A model generated the notes under the pieces. It did no database searches and was not told where the DNA came from. It worked only from the letters and a program-made list of their open reading frames with translations. Shown in pieces: positions 1 to 8,344 of a stretch of DNA of 64,000 bases. Origin of the DNA: UBA4408 sp002389785 (lineage in GTDB: Bacteria > Bacteroidota > Bacteroidia > UBA4408); NCBI GenBank assembly GCA_035438985.1, contig DAORJK010000008.1, forward strand, positions 80,143 to 144,142, written 5' to 3'. The translations under genes were made by a program, and so were the position numbers. Every line of letters begins with the position of its first letter. The first letter of the stretch is position 1.

Positions 1-2
1 TG

Positions 3-1088
3 CTACCCTTAACAGATTCTATCATTAAACAAAATAAGGAAGGGCATATTGATATAGTTATTACATCCGGTGAGAATTTCGAAGAGTCAAAATATTTTTT
101 GGAAAAATTAATTGTAAAGATAACAGATGAATTAAACCTTTATGATTTTTTGACCCTCAGATCAAAGCCCTTTTATAAAATTGATGACGGGATCTACAGG
201 ATAATTTTTAACCTATTTGTTGTCGAAAAGATTTTTAAAGGAGCGTATTTTTTGCTAAGAGACGTAAACAACACGCTGCAAGAAGGGAAAATAAAGGATT
301 TTCGGAGTTTTTACGGTGATAACTTTTCAGAAAAGAACCTTTGTTACAGGGTAGTTGAGAGTATTTACTCGATAAAATGCGAAAAACTTTCAGGGAAGGA
401 ATTTTCAGAAATGAAAATTGATGGAGCTCCAGATTATTATGTTAGAAAGGGAAAGAATATTATTCTTTTTGAATCAAAGGATTTTCTGATTTCAGTGGAT
501 AAAAAAATGTCCTTCAACTATCAAACATATAAGGATGAATTTCAACGAGTACTTTATTATGAAGATTTGCCAAATGGAAAGCAAAAACATAAGGCAGTGA
601 AGCAACTAATAAAGAATATTCGACAGATACTAAAAAAGGAGTTCAATGCGAAGAAGGATTACTGTTATAAGGATATCTTCATCTACCCTATAATTTTGAC
701 TCATGATAGCCAATTTGATGTGCCAGGTTTTAACGAATTAATCGATTCTTGGTTTCAGGTTGAGCTTTTGGCGTTGCAAACAGAAGGTTTATTTATACAT
801 CATGTGTACTCACTAACTATTGTAAATATAGATACTTTGATCTATAATCAGATTGGCCTATCAAAAGCAATTCTATTACATGAAGTCATAAAACTTTATC
901 ATGAATTCAAGAAAAGTAGGCCCATGGAGGCATTTAATGATAAGCAAGAAATGGAGCAATATTTTTTATCCAAAATGGTTCCATTTTCAGTTTTCTTAGA
1001 TCAATATTTCGTCAATAATGGATTAAGCCAGCTTCCTCCTATTTTAGAGTTAATAAGGCCAGCGTTATTTGAAGAAGAAGTCGTTTAA
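3..1088 (+). CDS. Partial gene, possible PD-(D/E)XK nuclease-like protein
   Basis: The frame is open from base 3 to the TAA at 1086-1088, so the true start lies left of the window; a TTG at 99 is only an internal codon. I do not recognise the family. About 110 residues after that TTG the sequence has an Asp of a PD pair followed 13 residues later by E-S-K within ILFESKD. This fits the core of PD-(D/E)XK nuclease folds (acidic residue, then ExK on a strand). The rest is rich in aromatic and charged residues, with no signal peptide or membrane segment. It sits alone at the edge of the integrative element. A nuclease or defence role is inference; the sequence shows only the short motif. Confidence 0.6.
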   Translation, partial: LPLTDSIIKQNKEGHIDIVITSGENFEESKYFLEKLIVKITDELNLYDFLTLRSKPFYKIDDGIYRIIFNLFVVEKIFKGAYFLLRDVNNTLQEGKIKDFRSFYGDNFSEKNLCYRVVESIYSIKCEKLSGKEFSEMKIDGAPDYYVRKGKNIILFESKDFLISVDKKMSFNYQTYKDEFQRVLYYEDLPNGKQKHKAVKQLIKNIRQILKKEFNAKKDYCYKDIFIYPIILTHDSQFDVPGFNELIDSWFQVELLALQTEGLFIHHVYSLTIVNIDTLIYNQIGLSKAILLHEVIKLYHEFKKSRPMEAFNDKQEMEQYFLSKMVPFSVFLDQYFVNNGLSQLPPILELIRPALFEEEVV

Positions 1089-1152
1089 TTGAAACATTTT
1101 TTAACGCGACTATCCCTTTTAGTACAGAATTGAGGTAAAAAGGAATGTCTTA

Positions 1153-1545
1153 TTAGATTGCTACTACTTCCAAATATTCTATCTTTTCCAAATGCCTTTG
1201 GTATTTTTCAACTACAGGATTCAAATTGTCAAAAATGAAGGCAATGTTAACTTCTGAAAAGCGTGAATGCGGGATAGTTTTAATGGCTTTTGCCAAAAAC
1301 ATTAACTCCTTTTCTAAATCTCCTAACTTATGTAATTCAATGTTATCAATTACTGGAAGCACTTGCTCCAATGAATCTCTTATTAGAAAATCAATCGAAG
1401 CAGTATGAGAGTTTTTTATTAAATCGCTTTTAATTTTCTCCGTTGTGAATGCGTCATATATGGCGTATAACAACGAGATTTTCCTCTTGTGAGAAATCTC
1501 TTTTTGATAATAATTATAGTCCGTGAAAGTTGAATACAAGTCCAT
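1153..1545 (-). CDS. Hypothetical protein (130 aa)
   Basis: This 130-residue soluble protein starts at ATG 1545 and ends with TAG at 1153-1155. It has no signal peptide, membrane segment or motif I recognise, and its predicted content is mostly helical (long runs of Leu, Ile, Lys and Glu). It is convergent with the partial gene to its left. It lies among small unknown genes of the integrative element, so accessory cargo is the likely status. A 60-residue frame on the other strand inside it is a shadow. Confidence 0.55.
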   Translation of the reverse strand: MDLYSTFTDYNYYQKEISHKRKISLLYAIYDAFTTEKIKSDLIKNSHTASIDFLIRDSLEQVLPVIDNIELHKLGDLEKELMFLAKAIKTIPHSRFSEVNIAFIFDNLNPVVEKYQRHLEKIEYLEVVAI

Positions 1546-1672
1546 GATTTCCTGTTTTTGAGGTTTAAATAATGAATGTCTTATTACTCAAACACAAAGT
1601 TTAGTAAAAACTTCTATGGATTGACTGGAACTTAGAAATACTTTTCAACCATCTCCTCAACTTAGAAAGCAT

Positions 1673-1912
1673 TTAATCTTCATCATTAGTAATATAAGTG
1701 CGTTCAATGGTAAACTTGAATTCTTTAGGATTATCATTCTTAATTGTCCAACCAGCCCTTTGATAAGGTTCTTTGGATTCTATATAAGTCTTAGATAAAC
1801 GACCAATGTATTCCAGATATTTAGTACCACTGGTTAAGACTTGAAATTTATCTGCTGGAACAAGTTTCTTTATATCAATGTCTTGCCATTCTGTGATTTC
1901 CTTTTGTGCCAT
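1673..1912 (-). CDS. Hypothetical protein (79 aa)
   Basis: A short 79-residue protein with ATG at 1912 and a stop at 1673-1675. It has no signal peptide or hydrophobic segment and its composition is normal and charged. I do not recognise it. It follows the same strand as the 130-aa gene to its left, with about 130 bases between them, so they may be transcribed together. The region upstream of its start carries the inverted repeats described at 1988-2057, which could be its regulatory region. Confidence 0.45.
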   Translation of the reverse strand: MAQKEITEWQDIDIKKLVPADKFQVLTSGTKYLEYIGRLSKTYIESKEPYQRAGWTIKNDNPKEFKFTIERTYITNDED

Positions 1913-1987
1913 TATTTAAGGAGTTAAAGGTTAATTTTGTTGATTATAGGTTATGATTAATTAAGATTCCGACTTTTTAGACGAAAA

Positions 1988-2057
1988 AATAATATGGGAG
2001 ATACTGAAAATACAGTATAAGCAGCTCTTAAAAACATATACTATTCCCCATATTATT
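1988..2057. promoter_or_regulatory. Nested inverted repeats between divergent genes
   Basis: A perfect 11-bp inverted repeat (AATAATATGGG at 1988-1998, complement at 2047-2057) encloses a smaller one, ATACTG/CAGTAT at about 2001-2018. It lies in the 383-base gap between the 79-aa gene (minus) and the pRiA4b ORF-3 family gene (plus). The arms could form a long stem or bind a dimeric regulator. No T-run follows, so it is not an obvious terminator. Confidence 0.4.
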
Positions 2058-2123
2058 ATCATATTCTATTTAAAGAAAATTAATTCAAAAAAAATGACTT
2101 AATAAATATGAAAAAGATATAGT

Positions 2124-2154
2124 AATCTCGAGAAATCTTGAGAATTCTCGAGTT
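2124..2154. promoter_or_regulatory. Paired CTCGAG palindromes, possible operator
   Basis: Two CTCGAG palindromes, in the contexts AATCTCGAGAA (2124-2134) and TTCTCGAGTT (2145-2154), are arranged as an inverted repeat. A related TTGAGAA lies between them. They sit about 100 bases upstream of the tandem -7 boxes of the next plus-strand gene, a plausible operator position. No regulator can be assigned. Confidence 0.35.
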
Positions 2155-2253
2155 AGCCAGAATAAGTTTTTTAAGTCAAATTAGAAAGAGAATGCATTGA
2201 ATTTTTGATGACAAAAATTCATTAGTAGAAATCCGTATTTATTTTGACACATC

Positions 2254-2269
2254 TACTTTTGTATTTTTG
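2254..2269 (+). promoter_or_regulatory. Tandem TAnnTTTG -7 boxes
   Basis: TACTTTTG (2254-2261) is followed directly by TATTTTTG (2262-2269). Both fit the Bacteroidota -7 consensus TAnnTTTG and lie 27-35 bases upstream of the ATG at 2296. A TTTG at 2243-2246 could serve as the -33 element, although its 15-base gap to the second box is shorter than usual. Confidence 0.5.
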
Positions 2270-2295
2270 CTTAAAGACTAGAATATTTATTTAAG

Positions 2296-2871
2296 ATGGA
2301 TCGAATATTCGAATTAAAAATTGAGCTTGACCGAACAAAACCATTGGTTTGGCGGCAGATGATTATACCAGAAAGCTTCACCCTTTATGAACTCCATCAT
2401 CTAATTCAAATCGCTTTTGGATGGAAAAACTACCATTTGTATTCTTTCATTGCTAATGAACAGATAATTGGAAATCCGGTGTTAATGGATGACCCGGAAA
2501 CTATTAATGACAGAATGGTTGATGTGAGTCAGGTCCTGAAGACAAAAGGCGACAAAATTTGCTATGAATATGATTTTGGTGACGGATGGATGCATACCAT
2601 TACTCTAGCAAGGATCATAAAAAGCGATGTGTATGGTAAAACTCCAATTGTAGTTAATGGAGCAATGGCTTGCCCTCCGGAGGATTGTGGTGGAATTCCA
2701 GGCTATGAAAATCTGAAGGATGTGATGAAAAATCCAAAGCATCCGGAGTACAAGGAATTTGTACAATGGCTAGGTAAAGCTTTTGATCCCCAATTATTCA
2801 ATCTTCAGATGGTGAATAAGGAAATGCTTAAGTTGAAAAAATACATTAAAGAATATGAGACCGAGGACTGA
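2296..2871 (+). CDS. Plasmid pRiA4b ORF-3 family protein
   Basis: The 191-residue protein has the hallmarks of the pRiA4b ORF-3-like family: an N-terminal strand with KPLVWRQ, then LYELHHLIQIAFGW, and the acidic stretch YEYDFGDGW near the middle. Next come CPPEDCGG (about residues 128-135) and a C-terminal FD/N-rich helix. The family is common on plasmids and integrative elements; its biochemical role is not established. The gene is monocistronic, preceded by tandem -7 boxes, and ends with TGA. Its length is normal for the family. Confidence 0.88.
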   Translation: MDRIFELKIELDRTKPLVWRQMIIPESFTLYELHHLIQIAFGWKNYHLYSFIANEQIIGNPVLMDDPETINDRMVDVSQVLKTKGDKICYEYDFGDGWMHTITLARIIKSDVYGKTPIVVNGAMACPPEDCGGIPGYENLKDVMKNPKHPEYKEFVQWLGKAFDPQLFNLQMVNKEMLKLKKYIKEYETED

Positions 2872-2910
2872 TTTGAGAACTCTTCTCTATTCCGTTTTAG
2901 CAATGAAAAA

Positions 2911-3495
2911 TTAGGGCGCCAAAACAAAACGCTCTTTAATAACCGTATCTGACTTTTTACTGATTAAATCCCTTCCAGAATAGTTTAAGTTTGTTAGAAG
3001 CGAATAGTTTAAATCTTGCCGAACACTGATGGTATTTAAAGTAAAGTGTAAATTATCAATTAAAAAATTTTCTGTTTCAAACAGGTAGTTCGCGACCGTT
3101 CCAATTTCTTTTTCTACTATAGTCAAGGTTTCATCGCTAGGGTGAATTGATCCCATATCAGCAACGCTTATTTGATATAACGGAAAAAGTAGATTATCAC
3201 CAGTTAGGTCAATGGGTAGTATTTTGAGTTGCTTCTTTCCATTGATGCGTATTTCAATGCTGCTTTGATAATGCTGTAATAACCCGGTTAGCTTCAATGA
3301 ATTTCCAAAATCAAACCAGGTTTTGAATTTCCGGTCAGACAGTTCAAGGCAGTACGCTGGGTCGAAAATAGCCTCTGACAATTGAGAATTAAAGATTTTA
3401 GCCGCTCCATGAAGTTTCTCCCAATCTTCAATGCAAAACTTACCGATTGCAATTCTGCAACCGATTCCGAAGCAAGTTATTTTTACTTTATCCAC
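2911..3495 (-). CDS. Hypothetical protein (194 aa)
   Basis: A soluble 194-residue protein from ATG 3495. It has no signal peptide despite two Cys residues near the N terminus, and no motif I can name; alternating hydrophobic and polar residues suggest mostly beta structure. It is the last of four minus-strand genes (4776 down to 2911) that follow the excisionase-like gene, with 78 bases between it and its upstream neighbour. Element-specific function is inferred from position only. Confidence 0.5.
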   Translation of the reverse strand: MDKVKITCFGIGCRIAIGKFCIEDWEKLHGAAKIFNSQLSEAIFDPAYCLELSDRKFKTWFDFGNSLKLTGLLQHYQSSIEIRINGKKQLKILPIDLTGDNLLFPLYQISVADMGSIHPSDETLTIVEKEIGTVANYLFETENFLIDNLHFTLNTISVRQDLNYSLLTNLNYSGRDLISKKSDTVIKERFVLAP

Positions 3496-3573
3496 TTTTC
3501 TGGTTATACAGCGAATTTAGCGTAATCCATTTTAATAGAAATCGGTTACTGAAGCAGCTTCTTCGATTTGTTA

Positions 3574-3858
3574 TTAAGCGCTTGGTTCTTTCGAAGAGTT
3601 CCGTTTCGCTGGAGCCTTGACCTCTTTGGGTCTTTCATTCAAATTTTCAGCTTCTTTTTTAGCTGGTTCGGGCAATTTGAAATCCTTGTATTTGCGTTTC
3701 TGCCACATTGTTCCACCCCAAAAGCCGGCAGCTAATGCAGCGATTCCAATTCCGATCATTATCCCATTCCGCAGTTTTTTATTCTTAGCGATTTTCGCGG
3801 CAGGGAGGTATTCAATCGGCATTTCTCCGAAAATTTTTCTTATTAATTTTATATCCAT
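3574..3858 (-). CDS. Small single-pass membrane protein
   Basis: The 94-residue protein has a basic N-terminal part of about 30 residues, one Gly/Ala-rich hydrophobic segment (about residues 32-50, GIMIGIGIAALAAGFWGG), then a Lys/Pro/Glu-rich tail. This gives one membrane pass with a charged tail. Its ATG at 3858 overlaps the last codons of the upstream 179-aa gene by 10 bases, which points to translational coupling. I do not recognise a family. A plus-strand frame covering the same bases is a shadow. Confidence 0.55.
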   Translation of the reverse strand: MDIKLIRKIFGEMPIEYLPAAKIAKNKKLRNGIMIGIGIAALAAGFWGGTMWQKRKYKDFKLPEPAKKEAENLNERPKEVKAPAKRNSSKEPSA

Positions 3859-4388
3859 AATACTTCAGTTGTTAGAGTTAATAAAAATTCATTTTTCTTT
3901 GTCCAGAACAAGGTGTACTGACCAATTTCTAATCTAAATAATAGTGTGTGAGGGATAGGCTTTAGAGAATCGTAAGTATCAAACTTGTACCCAAGTGTAT
4001 CCAGTTCTTCAAAGCTTAGTTTTCGTTCCTTTTTGTCACCTATAAGAAGACCCAAACTCTCAAGATTCTTAGCTCTGATAGTTGGATTTACCGGAGTTAT
4101 TTTCACTGACTTTGAAATGACATTGACCGCAAGGGGAGGAGCATTGGGTAACGTATCAATGTTGTCATTATCTATTGAGGCCGATTGGTTACCTTCAGCT
4201 TGTTTAACTATATCAGCAGCCTCTTTTAGGACCTTGTACCTGTTTTTGCAATAGTTGACCACCCCGTACTTAGAAGGGCAGAACCTTCTCAACTGATGAT
4301 TGGCCATAAAATCATCATAGCAATAGGCGCATTTCCGGTAATACTCCGAATAATCATTTAAGGTCATTGGAACTAAGCGTGTTTTCAT
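3849..4388 (-). CDS. Hypothetical protein with Cys-rich N terminus
   Basis: The 179-residue protein begins at ATG 4388, one base after the stop of the excisionase-like gene. Its N-terminal 50 residues contain CAYCYDDF, RRFCPSKYG and NYCKNRYK. This C-x2-C...C...C arrangement could bind one zinc ion, as in short DNA-binding or ribosomal-type zinc ribbons, and RRFCPSKYG resembles zinc-ribbon recognition loops in mobile-element proteins. The C-terminal half has no clear motif. Its tight coupling to the DNA-binding gene suggests a shared element-maintenance role, which is inference. Confidence 0.55.
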   Translation of the reverse strand: MKTRLVPMTLNDYSEYYRKCAYCYDDFMANHQLRRFCPSKYGVVNYCKNRYKVLKEAADIVKQAEGNQSASIDNDNIDTLPNAPPLAVNVISKSVKITPVNPTIRAKNLESLGLLIGDKKERKLSFEELDTLGYKFDTYDSLKPIPHTLLFRLEIGQYTLFWTKKNEFLLTLTTEVLWI

Positions 4389-4389
4389 T

Positions 4390-4776
4390 TTACTTGGATT
4401 TAGATTTTCTTTTTGAAATCAGATATTTATTTAACTCCTCATTTTCTTCTTTTACAGTATTGACGGCACCGCTTTCCATCCATTCATGCAGTTTTTTCTT
4501 GCTGAACTTTAAAAATTTGGTTCCTGGTGTTTTTATATAGGGTATTTCATTGTAAAAGCATTTGGACCGGATTGTCTCAACCGCATATCCGGTAATTTCT
4601 GATGCTTTTTGTATAAAGCAAATGTCGCCTTCATCTGGGTCTGACTTAGGGCTTTGTTCCCTCGCAACTAATTTGGATAGTTGGATGTCGAAAATGCTTT
4701 TGTTCAGATCTATGTACTCTTGAACTGACAGAGAATATAATGGGCGGCTTGGATCAATGTGGTTGTTGCTTTTCAT
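4390..4776 (-). CDS. Excisionase-like helix-turn-helix DNA-binding protein
   Basis: The 128-residue protein carries a MerR/excisionase-type winged helix in its second half: a helix around EITGYAVETIRSKC, then IPYIKTPGTKFLKFSKKKLHEWM. This is the usual order of the helix_turn_helix_17 family found in Bacteroidota mobile elements. The C terminus is Lys-rich. It is the first gene of a four-gene minus-strand run, and its upstream region (4777-5000) is full of operator-like repeats, which fits a self-regulating element protein. A role in excision is inferred from family and context. Confidence 0.7.
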   Translation of the reverse strand: MKSNNHIDPSRPLYSLSVQEYIDLNKSIFDIQLSKLVAREQSPKSDPDEGDICFIQKASEITGYAVETIRSKCFYNEIPYIKTPGTKFLKFSKKKLHEWMESGAVNTVKEENEELNKYLISKRKSKSK

Positions 4777-4828
4777 GCCACAAACGTATGGACGAAAAAA
4801 GGGATAATAATTACTGCTTGCTTAGCTT

Positions 4829-4925
4829 TACGAGTTGGGTACGAGTTGAAAATATTATTATCTTATGAATAGGCTTTTTCGGAATTTAAAAAGCATTATT
4901 CAAAATAACTCGCATTACGAGTTAT
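4829..4925. promoter_or_regulatory. TACGAGTT repeats and palindrome, likely operators
   Basis: TACGAGTT occurs directly repeated at 4829-4836 and 4840-4847 (11-base period, about one helical turn). It occurs again at 4916-4923 within the perfect 8-bp inverted repeat ATAACTCG/CGAGTTAT (4905-4912 and 4918-4925). All lie just upstream of the excisionase-like gene starting at 4776. Direct repeats at helical spacing plus an inverted copy are typical of operators for a small element-encoded DNA-binding protein. Confidence 0.5.
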
Positions 4926-4975
4926 TTAATTATTTCGTCAGTAAATGCACTAAATCCGAAATAATAAAGACAGGT

Positions 4976-4997
4976 TTCTACGTAGAACTACGTAGTT
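4976..4997. promoter_or_regulatory. Two overlapping 12-bp TACGTA palindromes
   Basis: TTCTACGTAGAA (4976-4987) and AACTACGTAGTT (4986-4997) are perfect palindromes sharing two bases, with centres 10 bases apart. They lie in the 480-base gap between the excisionase-like gene (minus) and the giant secreted-protein gene (plus). Two dimer sites on one DNA face are plausible. Apart from these and the TACGAGTT repeats, I see nothing convincing in this gap; a 64-codon frame at 5043-5237 is weak. Confidence 0.4.
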
Positions 4998-5257
4998 GAT
5001 ATACAAGTTATTAACAATCCTGTCAAATTTTAGACGGAAAATTTGCAATTTATTCTTTTAATCATTTTTTTCGTTCAACAAAGATCAACTGCCACCATGA
5101 AATTAATTCTCATAACATCTCTTCCTTTTCTTATCTCCATAGCTATTCTTCATTTCCCGAAGGAAAGACTTTCAATTTCCCTTACAAGTTCTCTAAGTCC
5201 TTTAATGGATTCTTCATATAACCCCTTAATTAATTAAACACCTTAAATCTCCCAACC

Positions 5258-8233
5258 ATGAAAAAACATGCATTTGCAAACCTGAGATTGATCTTAATAA
5301 CGTCAATCCTTTTCTTATCAGTTGAAAAAATCCGTGCTCAACAAACCCCTCCAATTATGGAGCGAGGGCTCTACGTAGATGACTTTTTGCGTTTTAACTC
5401 AAGTAATGAATTAATGCCGGAATCCTCAATACTTGGTGTTGATGTGAATCAGGACGGAACTTTCGAGAAAGAAGATGAACTTCTCGAATTTGCTCGGGAT
5501 AATCATTTTACAATACTTACTCTATATGAAACTGAACTAGCATTTAGTGCTACTACCTACTATGCATGGAATGCCCAAACCAGTCACATGGAAACAATGC
5601 AGGAGCATCTTTGTCGTTTTATGGATAAAGCAAAAAATACCTATTGTATAAAAGAAATTTATTCAGCAGTCGGTGGCAGTGGAGAAGGAGAAGATATAAC
5701 TGAATTCAACGAACAATTCAAAATCGCAACACCTGCATTTGAGTTATCTCCGGAAGAGTTGGCTTATGCATCAACACGATTAAAACTTTTGGTAAATAGT
5801 TACCCCGAAGCCCACCCAATGCATTATCCCTCTGAGATAGCCAAGTTTGCTTTAAGAATAGCTCACTTTCAGTCTTGCAATAATTTAAACTCCAAGTTTG
5901 ATGGAGTAAGTTCAGAATATGAGTTTTGGAATAACAACAATAATTCTGGATTCGAGGAATTGATGCGAGATTTAGATGATATTAAATTCTCCTATTTGTC
6001 TTCAACAACCGGAAGGCATTTTTATATAAATGTGTATTACGGAAGGAATGCTGTTTCTCTATCCCCATCCTCTGAAATTGCTTTTCTTGATGGAACTATT
6101 TCCCAAAAAAGAATAGCAGACAGAATATTTTTTGAGTCGTACACACAAAAGCCATTCTCTAACAACTCAGGTTTACCTACCCGAAGAGAAAATTATTTTG
6201 GGCAGACAATATCCAATCCACCTACATCGGGAGAAGTAGAAACAAAACCAAATACTCAGATCACTACTATACTTGCGGCTGAAGCCAGAAGAAATGGTTC
6301 AACTTATGATGCACAGGGAAAATGGATGGAAAACTATGAAACTGGGGACCAAGTAAACAATATTTTTGAATGTGAAAAACAGAACTTTCTCAATTGGTTT
6401 GATGCTGGCACTAATACCGAAAAGGGAGATAATCAAATGTACCCTGGGGGATACCAGTGGTTTAGCTCATCCTATCTTTTGAAGTCTTTTAAGAATCAAC
6501 CCTTGTTTTACATTGAGTATCCAAATGCTTGTACCTCACAACCGAATTATAAAGTGATGTATAAGGGACCAACAGAATCCGGGCTGAATCTTCATTTTGT
6601 ACTAACTGGCCCCTCACCAATAACTCTCAACGTTAATTCTCCCGATATCGCATTAACACCTGATTTGTTTTTTGTCGATGATGTATTGATTCCCGGCAAT
6701 TATACAGCAACATTAACAATTGCGAATAGTTGCGGTAGTGGTGGAAAAAGTTATTCAGAATCATTTGTAGTTCCGGCAACAGCTGCTCCTCAAATTAGTG
6801 CTATTGGTTACCAGGGTTCTCCAATAACCGTTTGTGATGGAGAAAAAATCATACTTAAGGCTCCTTCGGATTATGATTACCAATGGACAAAAGGTGGAGC
6901 TGACCTTACAGATGTTGATGCCACTAATCAATTTTATCCAGTTACTGAGGCAGGGACTTATAATTGCAAATTAAGTTGTTCTGGCGGTACCGCCAGTCCG
7001 GTGAATGATATTGTGGTGAGTATGAAATATAATCCATATGTGTCAATAACAGCGGTCCCTGCAGGTTCAAATAACTATAATTTAATTGCTGAAGTAGCAA
7101 ATGTTAGAAATGGCACCGCCTTTACGAATCGTTCAGGAATGCTGAAGTATGAATGGACTACAGGTGAAACCGGAAACATGATTACAGTAGATGGGGACGA
7201 AAAAAAGAAGTATAGTGTAACAGTATCGAACTTAGAGCCTTCAAATACATGTAGAAGCAGTAATTCAATTTCTGTGAGTGGAAACGGTGGAGTGCCTACT
7301 AAATTCAAATTAACAACCTCGTTGACTTCTTGTACAGGGACCTTAGGAGAAACCACATTGACTATAGCTGGAATTTCTCCATCAACTGTATGGAATTCAT
7401 CAGGAGAGGATATTACCAAAGGTGTAATAACAGATGGTGCAACTGTACGATATATAGCTTGGTACTCACAACCCTCTATCATTATTGCTAACCTCGATCC
7501 TGGTAGATACGTTGCAACTGCAACCATTAATGGAGCTGCACCAACAGCATCAACTCAACCATCAACTCCGGTTTCCCCATACTTACCTACTACATTTGAT
7601 ATAGGTTCACAATTCTCTCCATCTCCAATTGTTGGTTCTATAATATCTTCATCTGCAAATTGCAAGGGGGCGGCTACAGGAAGTGTCTCAGTTACTCTGA
7701 ATGGTACCGGAGATTTTACAGTAACTTTAATAGGAAGTCCGCAAAAACAAACTGTAACGTTAACTGGGGTGAATGTTACAATTAATTTTACTAATCTTCC
7801 CGCTGGTCAATATGGATTAAAAGTTAATAACGCATGCAATTTCGAATACCGTGATAATATAGTTATTTCTGAACCTGCAGGATTGACCGTAACCGCCAAT
7901 GATCCTTCTATTTTCTGTAACAATCCAACAACACCAAGGACACTTACTTTGTCACCAAGTGGAGGAACACCGCCATATACCTATAGCTGGAGTAATGGAA
8001 CAACATCAAATCCACTTGTAGCAGTTCCGGGAACATATAAATGTATTATTAGTTCCAGTAATTCATGTTCTGAAAAGTTCACTTATAAAATTGGTCATGG
8101 CTCAGAAATACATGTAACTACCAAGTGTATGGAAGATGGTAGTACACGCTTATTGGTATACGGAGGCACCCCTCCCTACAGTTTGTCGCCTTCAGGAGTT
8201 TTTACTCTTATAGCAGGTAGTGATGGTGAATAA
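5258..8233 (+). CDS. N-terminal part of a giant T9SS-secreted repeat protein, cut by TAA
   Basis: The 991-residue product starts at ATG 5258 with a signal peptide (residues 1-27, ending RAQQ). Residues about 30-400 form a globular domain of unknown type; YINVYYG and DGVSSEYEFW strands hint at an alpha/beta barrel, which is weak inference. Ig-like and SprB-like beta modules follow (PYTYSWSNGTTSNP, PGTYKC). The frame stops at TAA 8231-8233, but reading continues in the same frame without another stop to 14110, and the sequence after the stop still reads as a beta module (QTPYTVIATDNHSCTS). This is therefore one gene broken by a single nonsense codon, or a sequencing error. Alone, this half lacks the T9SS sorting domain. 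Confidence 0.8.
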   Translation: MKKHAFANLRLILITSILFLSVEKIRAQQTPPIMERGLYVDDFLRFNSSNELMPESSILGVDVNQDGTFEKEDELLEFARDNHFTILTLYETELAFSATTYYAWNAQTSHMETMQEHLCRFMDKAKNTYCIKEIYSAVGGSGEGEDITEFNEQFKIATPAFELSPEELAYASTRLKLLVNSYPEAHPMHYPSEIAKFALRIAHFQSCNNLNSKFDGVSSEYEFWNNNNNSGFEELMRDLDDIKFSYLSSTTGRHFYINVYYGRNAVSLSPSSEIAFLDGTISQKRIADRIFFESYTQKPFSNNSGLPTRRENYFGQTISNPPTSGEVETKPNTQITTILAAEARRNGSTYDAQGKWMENYETGDQVNNIFECEKQNFLNWFDAGTNTEKGDNQMYPGGYQWFSSSYLLKSFKNQPLFYIEYPNACTSQPNYKVMYKGPTESGLNLHFVLTGPSPITLNVNSPDIALTPDLFFVDDVLIPGNYTATLTIANSCGSGGKSYSESFVVPATAAPQISAIGYQGSPITVCDGEKIILKAPSDYDYQWTKGGADLTDVDATNQFYPVTEAGTYNCKLSCSGGTASPVNDIVVSMKYNPYVSITAVPAGSNNYNLIAEVANVRNGTAFTNRSGMLKYEWTTGETGNMITVDGDEKKKYSVTVSNLEPSNTCRSSNSISVSGNGGVPTKFKLTTSLTSCTGTLGETTLTIAGISPSTVWNSSGEDITKGVITDGATVRYIAWYSQPSIIIANLDPGRYVATATINGAAPTASTQPSTPVSPYLPTTFDIGSQFSPSPIVGSIISSSANCKGAATGSVSVTLNGTGDFTVTLIGSPQKQTVTLTGVNVTINFTNLPAGQYGLKVNNACNFEYRDNIVISEPAGLTVTANDPSIFCNNPTTPRTLTLSPSGGTPPYTYSWSNGTTSNPLVAVPGTYKCIISSSNSCSEKFTYKIGHGSEIHVTTKCMEDGSTRLLVYGGTPPYSLSPSGVFTLIAGSDGE

Positions 8234-8344
8234 TCAGGTGTTGCTAGCCAAACCCCATATACAGTCATAGCAACAGATAATCATAGTTGTACTTCTGCTG
8301 CGACTTCTATTAATATACCAGCTATCAGTGTTTCACCAGCATTA

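Noticed and set aside
1965..1971. GATTCCG, which would match the acceptor strand of the broken tRNA-Arg
   Set aside because: No D arm or anticodon arm follows, so it is a chance 7-base match and not the missing tRNA half.
5043..5237. 64-codon hydrophobic plus-strand frame before the giant gene
   Set aside because: No family resemblance, no supporting promoter and odd composition; kept out because a leader peptide cannot be shown.
7075..7527. 150-codon minus-strand frame inside the giant gene
   Set aside because: Antisense shadow of repeat-rich coding sequence.
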